64,000 nt of DNA from Mesorhizobium waimense (lineage in GTDB: Bacteria; Pseudomonadota; Alphaproteobacteria; Rhizobiales; Rhizobiaceae). The notes under the pieces are model-generated. The model made no database searches. It had not been told where the DNA came from and saw only the letters and a list, made by a program, of their open reading frames with translations. The stretch is from the NCBI RefSeq assembly GCF_003601975.1, contig NZ_QZWZ01000001.1, positions 372,001-436,000 of the forward strand, written 5' to 3'. Shown in pieces: positions 17,850-26,529 of the stretch; position 1 is the first letter of the stretch, and each line of letters opens with the position of its first letter. Both the position numbers and the translations under genes were made by a program.

Positions 17850-19739
17850 TCAGCGAATGTCGGCGGTCTGTCTCTCGGCCTGCTCGCCTGACAGCATCCG
17901 GGACAACCTGCTGCCGGATTCCTGCTTCAACCGCTGATACTGGCCGACCTCCACGATGCGGCCATTCTCGATTGCTACGACCCAGTCGGCGAAGGCGATC
18001 ATCGACGGCCGGTGCGCGATGGTCAGGATAGTCATCCGGCCGCGCAGCCCGTCGATCGACTTGGCGATCAGCGCCTGGTTCTGCCAGTCGAGCGCGCTGG
18101 TCGCCTCATCGAGGATGAGCAGGGAAGGGCTGCGCAACAGCGCACGCGCCAGCGCAATGCGTTGACGTTCGCCGCCCGAGAGCCGCACGCCGCGATCGCC
18201 GACCACCGTACCCAACCGATGCTCGAGCCGTTCGACGAAGTCGGCGGCATGCGCCGACCGCAGCGCCGCCCACAGTTCGTCGTCGCTGGCCTGCGGCGCG
18301 GCAAGGCGCAAATTCGCTGCGATCGTATCGTGCAGCAGGAACACGTCCTGCGGCACATAGGCCACCTGGTCGCGCCAGCGCCGGCGGTTTTGCGCGTCGA
18401 TCTCGACGCCGTCGGCGAGGATCTTGCCCTGCGTCGGTTCGAGCAGGCCAAGCAGCATGTCGGCGATCGTGCTCTTGCCCGATCCCGAAGGGCCGATAAG
18501 GGCGGTGACCTTGCCGGCGGGAAGACCGAAGGTGATGCCGCTCACCACCGGCTTGCCGCCCCCTTCGCCATCCCTGAGTGCTGGGGAAACGTCACCATAG
18601 GCGAACGAAACATCACGTATGTTGAGCCCGACATCGAGCGCCAACCTGGCGCCATCAGCGGGTTCGCTGCTCACCAGTTCGCGCTCCGCGTCGAATTCGC
18701 GCTCCGCGTCGAAGCGCGTCTGCAGGTCGCGCATCGAGGCATAGGCAGGCAGATTGATCAGGACCTGCTGCGCCTGGGTCTGCATGTCCATGAAGCGCGG
18801 CGCGATGCGCATGAAAACCAGCAGCAGCACGACGATCTCAGCCAGCGAAAGCTGGAAGCGAACCAGCGCGACATAGATGAACAGGCTGAGCCCGGCGACA
18901 CTCGCCACCTGGAACAAAGCGGTGCCGATCGTTGAGTTGCGCACGTAGTTGATGTTGTCGGCCTTCATCTTTTCGAGGGTCGACTGCAGCTGCGCGAAAT
19001 AGCTCGCCTCGACATTCAGGCTCTTGGCTACCTTAATGCCGCCCAGGAATTCCGAGACCGTGCGATACTGATCCTGGCGATTGGTCGTCACCACCCGGCC
19101 GAACGCCGTGGCCCGGGTGCGAAAAGGCCGCAGCGCGACGAACATCAGCACGCCGATCACGATGGCGAAGCCTGTCATCACCGGCGAGATGAACAGCGAT
19201 ATGACGAGATAGCCTGCCAAAAGCACGCCGATCTGCGCCAGCATCAGCAGCGAGAATGCCGCGGCCTGCACGCGGTCTATGTCGCCGGTGAGCGCATGGT
19301 CGAGATCGGAACTGCGCATGCGTGAGAAAATGCCCCAGCGCGCCTTGCCGATACTCTCGAACAGATTCATGCGCAGACGGTTGATGAAATCGAACAGAAG
19401 CCTGGCCATGTAGACGGACTTGAAGCGGTTGAAGGCCGCTTGCAGCGCGACAAGCCCGACCAGCGCGCTAAGCACCGTCGTCAGTTGCAGCGTCCCGTCA
19501 GGCACCAGCCAGCGCACGATATCGTTGTCCGGCAGTCTGACCGCGAAATTCTGCTCGGAACGCCCCACCAGTTGCAGCAAGGGAATGAGAAGCAGGATCG
19601 AGATGCCTTCGGTCAGGCTTCCCAGAACCAGGAAGAGCAAGGCCGTCCAGGTTCGCCGCCCGCCGATCCTGGCGATGACGCCGGCAAATCCGGCGATTTC
19701 CCGAAACAGCGACAAGCGAAGGACGGATGATGCCGGCAT
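17850..19739 (-). CDS. Lasso peptide ABC exporter (fused membrane and ATPase domains)
   Basis: A 629-residue half-size ABC exporter: six predicted membrane helices (about 1-320) then an ATPase with Walker A GPSGSGKS, signature VRLSGGERQRIALARALL and Walker B LLILDEATSALD. In lasso loci the D protein exports the mature peptide and provides self-immunity. There is no N-terminal cysteine peptidase, as expected because the B2 protein cuts the leader. The ATG at 19739 overlaps nothing important; the frame is open to about 19868 but that part overlaps the kinase gene. It is the last gene of the lasso operon. Confidence 0.85.
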   Translation of the reverse strand: MPASSVLRLSLFREIAGFAGVIARIGGRRTWTALLFLVLGSLTEGISILLLIPLLQLVGRSEQNFAVRLPDNDIVRWLVPDGTLQLTTVLSALVGLVALQAAFNRFKSVYMARLLFDFINRLRMNLFESIGKARWGIFSRMRSSDLDHALTGDIDRVQAAAFSLLMLAQIGVLLAGYLVISLFISPVMTGFAIVIGVLMFVALRPFRTRATAFGRVVTTNRQDQYRTVSEFLGGIKVAKSLNVEASYFAQLQSTLEKMKADNINYVRNSTIGTALFQVASVAGLSLFIYVALVRFQLSLAEIVVLLLVFMRIAPRFMDMQTQAQQVLINLPAYASMRDLQTRFDAEREFDAERELVSSEPADGARLALDVGLNIRDVSFAYGDVSPALRDGEGGGKPVVSGITFGLPAGKVTALIGPSGSGKSTIADMLLGLLEPTQGKILADGVEIDAQNRRRWRDQVAYVPQDVFLLHDTIAANLRLAAPQASDDELWAALRSAHAADFVERLEHRLGTVVGDRGVRLSGGERQRIALARALLRSPSLLILDEATSALDWQNQALIAKSIDGLRGRMTILTIAHRPSMIAFADWVVAIENGRIVEVGQYQRLKQESGSRLSRMLSGEQAERQTADIR

Positions 19740-19746
19740 GATCTGC

Positions 19747-20739
19747 TCACCGCGCGCGTTCGTCGGATGCCAGGTCCTGTTCGATGAGCGCCACGGCCTC
19801 GCCGATTCGGCCGAGGCCCGTCGGCACTTCGAGGCGGCACACGCCGATATGGCCAGCCAACCCGGCACAGTGGCGAAGGTGCCGGGTGGCGAAATCGCCG
19901 ACCAGGGCCGGCCGCCCGAAGCGTGTCACGTAGGAGAATTTGATGACGGCCGACAGCGCCTCGACCTCGGGCAGCGGCGATATCGCTGCCTTTTCACCGC
20001 GCTCGAGAATGTAGAGCCTCGTCACAGGAACCTTGTCCGGCGAAAACCCGCCATGCAGGCGATGCTGTGCCTTGTCGATCGCCGGATGCACCTGTGGGCG
20101 CACTTCCGCTTGCCGGATCGGGATGGCGGCCGCGGCGTCGGCAGCGAGCTTCAGCTGCGGAAAGCCCGGAACGATCATCGGCTCGTCCGGGCTGGACAGG
20201 TCGAGCGCCACGACATCGTCGCTCAGCAAGCCGTGCCCGGCGCTGATCATCGCGCCGGCCGTCGTCGATTTGCCGGCGCCCTTGTCGCCCATGAAGATGG
20301 CGCTCCTGCCGCCGACGGCAATCGCGCTGGCATGCAGGATGAGCAGGCCGCGCTGGTGCAAAAGCAGCGCCATGACCGGCCCGAGCAGCGGAAAGGCGAT
20401 CAGCTGGTCGTCTATCCCTGGCGCCGGATCGACAACGATCCTGCAGGCGTCGCTGATCAGGAAGGCGCCGACCGCCTGCCATGCCAGATATTGATGCCTC
20501 GGTTCGAAACGGAAAGCGGTTCCGGCCTCGAGCGAGGGTTTTGGATAGTCGATCGGACCGACGGCGATCACGATGTCGGCCGCGGCCGGCGCCGTCGGCT
20601 CGAGTTCGGGCAAGGCCAGTTCCGAGCTGATCGTCAGGCCGTAGGCCTTGTAGAAGCGGCGCTCTCTCTCCGGATTGCCTTCGACACGCAACCGAGCATG
20701 CCCCGGGTCGGCCGCGAGCGACGTGTTCGATCTCGTCAT
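19747..20739 (-). CDS. HPr kinase-like lasso peptide kinase
   Basis: A 330-residue protein with a P-loop AIFMGDKGAGKSTTAGAMIS near residue 180 and a nearby LLSDDVVALD acidic motif, the arrangement of HPr kinase/phosphorylase-like proteins but lacking the normal HPrK N-terminal and capture-loop features. Homologues in lasso loci (for example the paeninodin kinase) phosphorylate the C-terminal serine of the precursor. The precursor encoded here does end in Ser (position 50), which fits. Translation is coupled to the cyclase gene by an ATGA overlap at 20736-20739. The N-terminal 120 residues are a variable recognition region. Confidence 0.8.
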   Translation of the reverse strand: MTRSNTSLAADPGHARLRVEGNPERERRFYKAYGLTISSELALPELEPTAPAAADIVIAVGPIDYPKPSLEAGTAFRFEPRHQYLAWQAVGAFLISDACRIVVDPAPGIDDQLIAFPLLGPVMALLLHQRGLLILHASAIAVGGRSAIFMGDKGAGKSTTAGAMISAGHGLLSDDVVALDLSSPDEPMIVPGFPQLKLAADAAAAIPIRQAEVRPQVHPAIDKAQHRLHGGFSPDKVPVTRLYILERGEKAAISPLPEVEALSAVIKFSYVTRFGRPALVGDFATRHLRHCAGLAGHIGVCRLEVPTGLGRIGEAVALIEQDLASDERAR

Positions 20740-22667
20740 GCTTGGCTCCCACGCAGTTGAACTTGCCGTAACCAGAGAGAAAGCGCGATTGAGCGCCAGA
20801 CACACTGGACATCGGGCAGGGTCGCCTCATCCGGCTGCCCGAGGATCCGCGCATAGGCCGCGCTCACCTCAGGCAGGTTGACATAGGGCGCGATGCGGTC
20901 CGCATCCGATACCAGCACCTTGTCGACGAGGTCGCGGTGGTTGCCGAGCATGCCGTGGACGAGGTTGGACTTGAAATCGATCTTGTCGCGCCGCCATTGG
21001 ACTGACGGCGGCAGGATCCCTTCCATGGCCCGTCGCAGCACATGGCGGCCAAAGCCGTTGTGCAGTTTCTCCTCGCCCGGCAGCGCCAGGCAGAACTCGA
21101 CCAGCGGCTTGTCCCAGAACGGATAGCGCGGCTCCATCCCGAAATTGGCGGCCGCCTTGTCGAGAACCTCGAAGGCGTGCGGCACGACGCCGTTCGACAG
21201 AATCCAGCGATGGCTAAGCGCTTCACTGGCAGTCACCGCGGACGGCATGTGTCCGGCCCTGTGGAAGCGTTCGATGAGGTCGGTCCGCCTGGCAAGGTCC
21301 GGATTGACCAGGTGGCGCCAGCTCGCGCCGCGCGGTGCGGCAGGCCTGCTGCGAACCCTGTCCAGGATGCGGCGTGCCGTGTGCCTGAGTTTTGCGATGC
21401 GCCAGGCCGGCCCGTAAAGGGTCAGGAACTGGTAGTACAGGCCCAGCATGCTGTCGCCATAGGTGTTCGAGGCGCTGCGGATCTCCCGCCACAGCTCCAT
21501 CCATTTGCCGGCATTGGCAAGCTCGTGCAGATGGCCATGACCTTGCGAGACGACTTCGTCGCCGCCATGGCCGTCCAGCAGCACCTTCATTCCTTTCGCG
21601 CCAGCCTCCCTGTAGATGCCGCGCGTCAGCGACAGGCCGGGCGCCAGGAACGTCCCCTCCTGCTCTTCGAGGATGCGTTCGAACTCGGCGAACGGCGCGT
21701 AATTGCCGACGGCAATCAGTGTGCCGTCGACCTTCTGCTGGCCGATCACCGCGTCGATGAAAGGCCTCTCGTCCATCGAGGAGCCGCTTTCGAAGATCAG
21801 CGAAAAGGTCGGCAGTCTGGGCTTTCGCGCCATGGCGTTCTGCAGGCCCGCCACGCAGGCGATCGCGGAAGAATCGAGGCCGCCGCTGAGCATCGCGCCG
21901 ACCGCCGGTGTGCCCCGCATGCGGTTGCGGACCGACTGCGAGAACAGGTGGCGGAATTCCTCCGCGGCATCGGACCGCATCGGCCTCGGCGACGGCTCGA
22001 TCTGCCAGTAGCGGCGCAGCATCACTTGGCTGTCGCTCACCGTCAGGCTGTGGCGGGCCGGCAAGCGGAAGATGTCGGTATAGGGCGTCGACTGCGGATC
22101 GTCGGGCAGCCCGGCCAGAAACCCTGATATCTGATGCTCGCTGAGACGCGCGCCGGCACCGCTGACGGCGAAGATGGGACCGATCTCCGAAGCGAAGATA
22201 AAACGCTGGTCATCCGCATGATAGTAGAAGGGTTTCACCCCGAAATGGTCGCGCGCGCAAAACAGCGCCTGGCGTTCGCTGTCCCAGATGGCGAAGGCGA
22301 AATCGCCTTGCAGATAGGTCGGGCATGCCTCGCCCCAACGCAGATAGGCGCGCATCAGCAGCGAGCCGTCGGCAAGCGAAGCGTCCCTGATGCCAAGCCT
22401 GGCCAGCAATTCCTCGCGATTGTCCAGCCGGCAGTCTGCGGTGATGGCGAGCTTGCCGCCAGCCATAGTCAGCGGGCCGGGGCCGGCTTCATCCGTTGTG
22501 TTCAGCCAGGCATGGCCGAGGGCCGCTCCAAGGGGTGCGGTCGCGTCCACCCACCAAGAACTGCCGTCACGGGCGCGATGCTGCATGCGCGCCAGCATTT
22601 GCTGGATGTCGGCCGCGGCGGTCGGCCTGCCTTGCTGCCTGGGCATAATTCCGGCGATGCCGCTCAT
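20736..22667 (-). CDS. Lasso peptide macrolactam cyclase (asparagine synthetase-like, McjC type)
   Basis: A 643-residue asparagine-synthetase homologue. The N-terminal glutaminase-like half starts MSGIAGIMPR: the Cys2 nucleophile needed to use glutamine is Ser, so it cannot release ammonia, as expected for a cyclase that uses the peptide's own amine. The synthetase half has the ATP-pyrophosphatase loop AMLSGGLDSSAIACVAG near residue 260 and a later GHGGDE motif. In lasso biosynthesis this enzyme adenylates the ring Asp/Glu side chain and closes the bond to Gly1. It lies 4 bases from the B2 gene and is coupled to the kinase gene. Confidence 0.88.
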   Translation of the reverse strand: MSGIAGIMPRQQGRPTAAADIQQMLARMQHRARDGSSWWVDATAPLGAALGHAWLNTTDEAGPGPLTMAGGKLAITADCRLDNREELLARLGIRDASLADGSLLMRAYLRWGEACPTYLQGDFAFAIWDSERQALFCARDHFGVKPFYYHADDQRFIFASEIGPIFAVSGAGARLSEHQISGFLAGLPDDPQSTPYTDIFRLPARHSLTVSDSQVMLRRYWQIEPSPRPMRSDAAEEFRHLFSQSVRNRMRGTPAVGAMLSGGLDSSAIACVAGLQNAMARKPRLPTFSLIFESGSSMDERPFIDAVIGQQKVDGTLIAVGNYAPFAEFERILEEQEGTFLAPGLSLTRGIYREAGAKGMKVLLDGHGGDEVVSQGHGHLHELANAGKWMELWREIRSASNTYGDSMLGLYYQFLTLYGPAWRIAKLRHTARRILDRVRSRPAAPRGASWRHLVNPDLARRTDLIERFHRAGHMPSAVTASEALSHRWILSNGVVPHAFEVLDKAAANFGMEPRYPFWDKPLVEFCLALPGEEKLHNGFGRHVLRRAMEGILPPSVQWRRDKIDFKSNLVHGMLGNHRDLVDKVLVSDADRIAPYVNLPEVSAAYARILGQPDEATLPDVQCVWRSIALSLWLRQVQLRGSQA

Positions 22668-22670
22668 TGG

Positions 22671-23087
22671 CTACTGGCCGTGATCGACGAGATGGGCGAA
22701 ACCACTGATGGAACCGCCAAGGACAACATTGTTGCCGCTCATTAGCCAGGCATGCGCCTTCAATTGCGTGCCGGTGTCCCGCTCGATGCCAATGCGTATT
22801 TTCGAGGCGTTGCCCTGGCGGGCGAGAATATATTGGCCGGAGAGCGCCTGGGTAAGGCAGCTTGCATAGGGAACGAGACGAGCTGCCGCGGCAACGCCCC
22901 AGGCGACCCGCCTGAGGTCGCCGATGCCGGCCTCGTGAGGCGCATCGAGCCGCGTCACCATGCGGCGAAGACGGTTGTACGAAAACAGCGTCAATCCCAA
23001 GCGCACCGCCGCGACCACCAGCAGACAGTGCGCCAGAAACAGCATCTCCGAGCCACTCAAGGAGAGAACCCTAGACAAGTTCCTCAT
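22671..23087 (-). CDS. Lasso peptide B2 leader peptidase (transglutaminase-like)
   Basis: A 138-residue protein of the McjB C-terminal/transglutaminase-like fold. The catalytic Cys lies in PYASCLTQALSGQYIL and the His in LKAHAWLMSG, the standard order for the Cys-His-Asp protease that removes the lasso leader. The third residue is less clear here: the loop after HAW reads SGNNVV. A hydrophobic N-terminal segment (FLAHCLLVVAAVRLGLTLF) may tether it to the membrane. I start at the ATG at 23087, preceded by GAGGCTCC; it overlaps the upstream PqqD-like gene by 17 bases, indicating coupled translation. Confidence 0.83.
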   Translation of the reverse strand: MRNLSRVLSLSGSEMLFLAHCLLVVAAVRLGLTLFSYNRLRRMVTRLDAPHEAGIGDLRRVAWGVAAAARLVPYASCLTQALSGQYILARQGNASKIRIGIERDTGTQLKAHAWLMSGNNVVLGGSISGFAHLVDHGQ

Positions 23088-23370
23088 GGTGGAGCCTCGC
23101 AAGCCCTGCCTCGGCCAGGCCTTTCAACAACCCGTCGACGTCGGCCTTGCAACGCTCCGGATCGACGTCGTAGCGCGTGAGCACCGCGCTGCGGATATCC
23201 GCGATCGGCCGCGGCTCCTGGATCAGTTCCCAGATATAGGCCCCGACGCTGTTCAGGCTGTAATAGATGTTGGATTTCAAATTGAGCAGCGCCAGCCCGT
23301 TGCCGAACTCGCAGGCCACGGCGTCATTGGTAGCACTTACGCTATCGCGGTCCGATGGGTTCCAGTTCAT
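23071..23370 (-). CDS. PqqD-like lasso B1 protein (RiPP recognition element)
   Basis: A 99-residue PqqD-family winged-helix domain. The recognisable core is ACEFGNGLALLNLKSNIYYSLNSVGAYIWELI, where NIYYSLN-x-VG-x-x-IW is the usual lasso B1 signature, followed by a helical C-terminal part with a YDVDPERCKADVDGLL helix. These domains bind the leader peptide through a beta-strand and present it to the B2 protease. It is the first enzyme gene after the precursor, with the hairpin at 23427-23449 in between. Confidence 0.85.
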   Translation of the reverse strand: MNWNPSDRDSVSATNDAVACEFGNGLALLNLKSNIYYSLNSVGAYIWELIQEPRPIADIRSAVLTRYDVDPERCKADVDGLLKGLAEAGLARLHHEELV

Positions 23371-23426
23371 CCCAAAACCTCGTTTACAATACGCTACGCT
23401 TCGTCATGTTCAGGACCGGTTGGAAA

Positions 23427-23449
23427 GCCGGGGGATTTTGCCCCCCGGC
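23427..23449 (-). terminator. GC-rich hairpin between lasso precursor and maturase genes
   Basis: GCCGGGGG, a 7-base AT-rich loop (ATTTTGC side) and CCCCCGGC form a near-perfect 8-bp stem. Read on the operon strand it lies between the precursor stop (23506) and the PqqD-like start (23370). No long T run follows on that strand, so it is more likely a partial terminator or RNA-stability element that lets the precursor be made in excess over the enzymes, as is common in RiPP operons. Confidence 0.6.
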
Positions 23450-23505
23450 CTCCCTTTTCATTTACGCCCGGAGCCCCAACTTTGTACTCCGGGACGAAAC
23501 CAAGC

Positions 23506-23658
23506 TCAGGAGAACGTGAGTTCGCCGATCGGCGTATGGGCGGGAAACGACGCGTCGAGCGCCGTCGAGCCACCGCCGCCTTGCGTGATGGTCTCGATCG
23601 AACCGTGGACCGTCAGGCTAGGCGTTTCGTACTCATGCTTTTCAACATTCTGTTCCAT
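23506..23658 (-). CDS. Lasso peptide precursor (candidate, 50 residues)
   Basis: A small ORF with a leader of 26 residues and a core of 24. The leader shows the lasso recognition pattern YxxPxLxxxG: Y10, P13, L15 and G19, and Thr25 sits at the second-last leader position, which the B2 protease and transport normally require. The predicted core starts at G27 (a run of four Gly, then S and T) and has D35 as its ninth residue, giving a Gly1-Asp9 ring; a second acid E46 is too far away to close a 7-9 ring. The core holds F38, P39, H41, P43 and ends T-F-S. The C-terminal Ser is a candidate target of the adjacent kinase. The ATG at 23658 has CGGAGAG upstream. Confidence 0.88.
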   Translation of the reverse strand: MEQNVEKHEYETPSLTVHGSIETITQGGGGSTALDASFPAHTPIGELTFS

Positions 23659-23714
23659 TTTACTCTCCGATAGGGACTGGAAACGGCCTGTCGAGTGCCG
23701 TCAGCACATTGCAA

Positions 23715-23729
23715 TGCTGCAATGCAATA
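23715..23729 (-). promoter_or_regulatory. Candidate operator, site 3 (upstream of lasso precursor)
   Basis: On the minus strand TATTGCATTGCAGCA, a full consensus match, 57-71 bases upstream of the lasso precursor. An overlapping second TTGCAATG half site at 23709-23716 makes this the densest cluster of half sites in the window. Confidence 0.6.
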
Positions 23730-24167
23730 GCTGCATGGCGTCTTATGTGAGTCAAGCCTGATTTACCAACTGTTAATCAATTGTCGGTTGCGCTTGGCTC
23801 TGCCTGTGATCAAACCTTCGGCAATCGCATCCTAGTCACGCTTGATAGCGGAATTCAACGACGCGCCAATGACGCCGAATTAAGCATATGATTTGATTAT
23901 GATAAATTTTTTGACTCAAATGCCCGCTTTATTAGCACGAAGAAATTTGTCCGCAAATTGCCCAATTTGGCGTTCATAGCAGCCCTAGTTCGGCTCTCGA
24001 TCGGAGTTCCGGCCGACCACGCTCGCATGCCGCACTTGAACGTTGTGGTTGCATCAAAACGGGACGCCTAAGGAAAAACTGGACGGCGGAAGCGATTTTG
24101 ACGATGCTTTGCTTCGCAGTTGCAATATAAGGCGCCGACCGGGGTTTTTGCGGAGACTTTGTCAGGA
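23730..24167. other. AT-rich divergent intergenic region
   Basis: About 440 bases between the divergent lasso precursor and nucleotidyltransferase genes. It is distinctly AT-rich from 23755 to 23960 (runs such as AATAAGC-like and TTGATTATGATAAATTTTTTG), as expected of promoters. I find no convincing ORF with a good ribosome site, and no leader-like peptide on either strand besides the precursor itself. Confidence 0.5.
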
Positions 24168-25316
24168 ATGGCCGTGCGGGAAGGTTCTTACGATAGGCTG
24201 CGCGCCGCCGACTGCGCCGATGAAGTCGCCTATGTGCAGGCCTGCCTGAGGCTGTTCTTCGCGTCCGGACCGGCTGCCGCCGCCGGCGAGATGCCAGCGC
24301 CGGCTATCTCGCTTGCCAGCGTCGCCGACATCGTCAGGCTGAACAAGGTTGCGACCTTCGTGCTCAAGGCCCTGTCGCGCGCGCCGGCAACACAAGCGCC
24401 GCCCGAACTGCTTGCATGGCTCGACACCTATCGCAGGCGGACGGTTTCGATGAACTCGTCCTGCATGATGGACTCGATGGCCATCCATCAGGTGCTGCGC
24501 GACAGGCAGATCGATTTCGTCTTCCTGAAGGGGCCGTTCCAGCAGCAGTTGCTCTATGGCGACCATTTCATCAAGCCTTCGGGAGATGTCGACATATTGG
24601 TCTCCCAGGCTGGCTTCTTCAAAGCGCGCGAGGCACTGCGCTCGATCGGTTACGAAGTCGCCGGCAAATCCCGCTCGCTCTGGTGGCTGCGTTTCCTTGG
24701 CGAGCAGCACATGGTCAGGGGCGGCGGATTGAAACCGTCCACGGTCGATTTGCACTACCGTCTGCAGCAGCCCGGTTCGCCGAGCCCGCGCGATACGGAT
24801 GGGTTCTTGCGCTGCAAACGCGAGGTCGAGATCGCCGGCGCCAGGGTGCCGTTCACCTCCGCCTCCGACACGCTGCTCTTGTCCTGCATCAGCGTTGCCA
24901 AGGCCTTCTTCAATCGCGAGCCCTGCGCCGGCTATGTCTGCGATATCAGGGCCAGCGCCAGCCGGCTGAGCGAAGCGGAACAGCAGAGCGTGCTCGACTA
25001 CGCGGCCGGGCAGGGGCTGGCGGACACGCTGCTGCTCGGCCTCAGGGCCGCCGATGTGCTGCTTGGCGGCTCGGGCACGCTCCTGTCGGAGCGCGCCACC
25101 CGCATTCTGTCACGCATCGAAAATGCCGACCTGTTTCACATGGTGATCGCGCCCTGGCTGTCGTCCTTGCGCTGGCCGCAGCGGCGCACCGTGTTGTGGG
25201 AATTGTGCGGCCGCGAGCCGGTCCGCTATCTGGCCGAGGCCGGCTGGGCGGCGTCCGCCGATCTCAGCCGGCGCATTTTCGAAAGGCCGACAGTCAGCGA
25301 GGCGGACAGCCGGTGA
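24168..25316 (+). CDS. Nucleotidyltransferase family protein linked to lasso locus
   Basis: A protein of about 382 residues of the NTP_transf_5-like class. The key segment is DFVFLKGPFQQQLLYG then KPSGDVDILV: a KG followed by the D-x-D acidic pair, the pattern of minimal nucleotidyltransferases. Homologues are often found beside lasso peptide genes and are thought to add a nucleotide or act with the kinase, but the reaction is not established. A paralogue occurs in the second RiPP locus (52284-53303). The start is uncertain: ATG 24168 has GGAG about 12 bases upstream and TTG 24120 is an alternative. It reads toward the exoU-like gene. Confidence 0.75.
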   Translation: MAVREGSYDRLRAADCADEVAYVQACLRLFFASGPAAAAGEMPAPAISLASVADIVRLNKVATFVLKALSRAPATQAPPELLAWLDTYRRRTVSMNSSCMMDSMAIHQVLRDRQIDFVFLKGPFQQQLLYGDHFIKPSGDVDILVSQAGFFKAREALRSIGYEVAGKSRSLWWLRFLGEQHMVRGGGLKPSTVDLHYRLQQPGSPSPRDTDGFLRCKREVEIAGARVPFTSASDTLLLSCISVAKAFFNREPCAGYVCDIRASASRLSEAEQQSVLDYAAGQGLADTLLLGLRAADVLLGGSGTLLSERATRILSRIENADLFHMVIAPWLSSLRWPQRRTVLWELCGREPVRYLAEAGWAASADLSRRIFERPTVSEADSR

Positions 25317-25380
25317 ACATCGTTTTGGGCATCAAGGGGCAGAACATTCGGAAGAACTCGTGCAATCGAGAGGTGAATTG

Positions 25381-26403
25381 ATGTCCAGCACAGGATCCCG
25401 GGTCTGCGTGATCATCGCAGCCCGCAACGCAGCCCGCACCATCCCGGCCGCCATCGCCTCGGCGTTGCGCGAGCCCGAAGTGGCGGAAGTCGTCGTCGTC
25501 GACGATGCCTCCACCGATGACACGGCGCAAGTGGCGCGCGCCGCAGACGATGGCAGCGGCCGGCTCTCGGTCATGCGCCTCGACATCAACAAAGGCCCCT
25601 CTTTCGCCCGCAATGCCGCGATTGCCGGCTCCACTTCGCCGTTCATCAGCATTCTCGACGCCGACGATTTCTTCCTCGAAGGCCGGTTTCGCAGGCTGTT
25701 CGCCAGCGCCGACTGGGACTTCGCCGCCGACAACATCATGCTGATCAGGGACGATGCGGCGACCGATGTCTCGAAAGTCGTCGCTCCGCCATTCTCCGCC
25801 GACCCGGAATTCCTCGACCTCGAACGGTTCGTCGAAGGTAACATTTCCAGGCGCCGCGTGCAGCGCGGCGAGCTTGGCTTCCTTAAGCCGGTGATCAGCC
25901 GGGCCTTTCTCGAGCGCCACGGGCTGCGCTACGACGAAAGCCTGCGCCTGGGAGAAGACTACGAACTCTATGCGCGCGCCGTAGCCGGCGGCGCGCGCTT
26001 CAAGGTCATACGGTCCTGCGGCTACGGCGCGATCGTTCGTGCCGATTCGCTGAGCGGCCGCCACCGGACGCTGGATCTGAAGCGTCTGGCCGACGCCGAC
26101 CTGGCGCTGCTCAAGATCGACAGCCTGCCGGAAACCTCCAAAGCGGTGCTGCGCAAGCACGAACGCCACGTGCGCGACAAATACCGGCTACGCAACTTCC
26201 TCGACGTGAAGGCCGAGCGGGGCCTGGCATCGGCCGCCGCCTACGCCCTGGCCAGCCAGTCGAACCTCATTCCCATCGTTCGCGGCGTCGCCGCCGACAA
26301 GCTGGAGGCGCTGTTTCGCCATACCGGCCTTGCCTCGAAACGCCAGCAGGTGCCGCCGATGCGCTTCCTCATGGCTGCCAACGCCGCAACCGCGGAAAAC
26401 TAG
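25381..26403 (+). CDS. exoU: Glycosyltransferase family 2 (ExoU-like)
   Basis: A 340-residue GT-A protein: VCVIIAARNAARTIPAAIAS, then VVVVDDASTDDTAQVA, and the DXD motif ISILDADDF. The sequence spacing and the tail match ExoU, the succinoglycan glucosyltransferase acting late in repeat-unit assembly. The ATG at 25381 follows GAGAGGTGAATTG. It stands 64 bases after the nucleotidyltransferase stop. Assignment to ExoU rather than ExoO/ExoW is by resemblance and context; a related one is encoded at 41147. Confidence 0.75.
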   Translation: MSSTGSRVCVIIAARNAARTIPAAIASALREPEVAEVVVVDDASTDDTAQVARAADDGSGRLSVMRLDINKGPSFARNAAIAGSTSPFISILDADDFFLEGRFRRLFASADWDFAADNIMLIRDDAATDVSKVVAPPFSADPEFLDLERFVEGNISRRRVQRGELGFLKPVISRAFLERHGLRYDESLRLGEDYELYARAVAGGARFKVIRSCGYGAIVRADSLSGRHRTLDLKRLADADLALLKIDSLPETSKAVLRKHERHVRDKYRLRNFLDVKAERGLASAAAYALASQSNLIPIVRGVAADKLEALFRHTGLASKRQQVPPMRFLMAANAATAEN

Positions 26404-26495
26404 GCTTACGGCCGCCGCGGCAGCGGTCGGAAGTTCGAAAAAAACGCCTTTGCCCAACTCCGAGGTTGCCTAGTTGGCCCGGGAATGGCAGTGTA

Positions 26496-26510
26496 TGTTG
26501 CGGTGCAGCA
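26496..26510 (+). promoter_or_regulatory. Candidate operator, site 4
   Basis: TGTTGCGGTGCAGCA, a full consensus match, only 20-34 bases upstream of the coiled-coil gene at 26530. This close position would suit repression, unlike the sites 45-95 bases upstream of other genes. Confidence 0.5.
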
Positions 26511-26529
26511 ATTGTGGAAGGCCAACCGG

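Noticed and set aside
24043..24249. Short open frame upstream of the nucleotidyltransferase as a possible precursor
   Set aside because: No leader pattern, no ribosome site, overlaps the nucleotidyltransferase frame.
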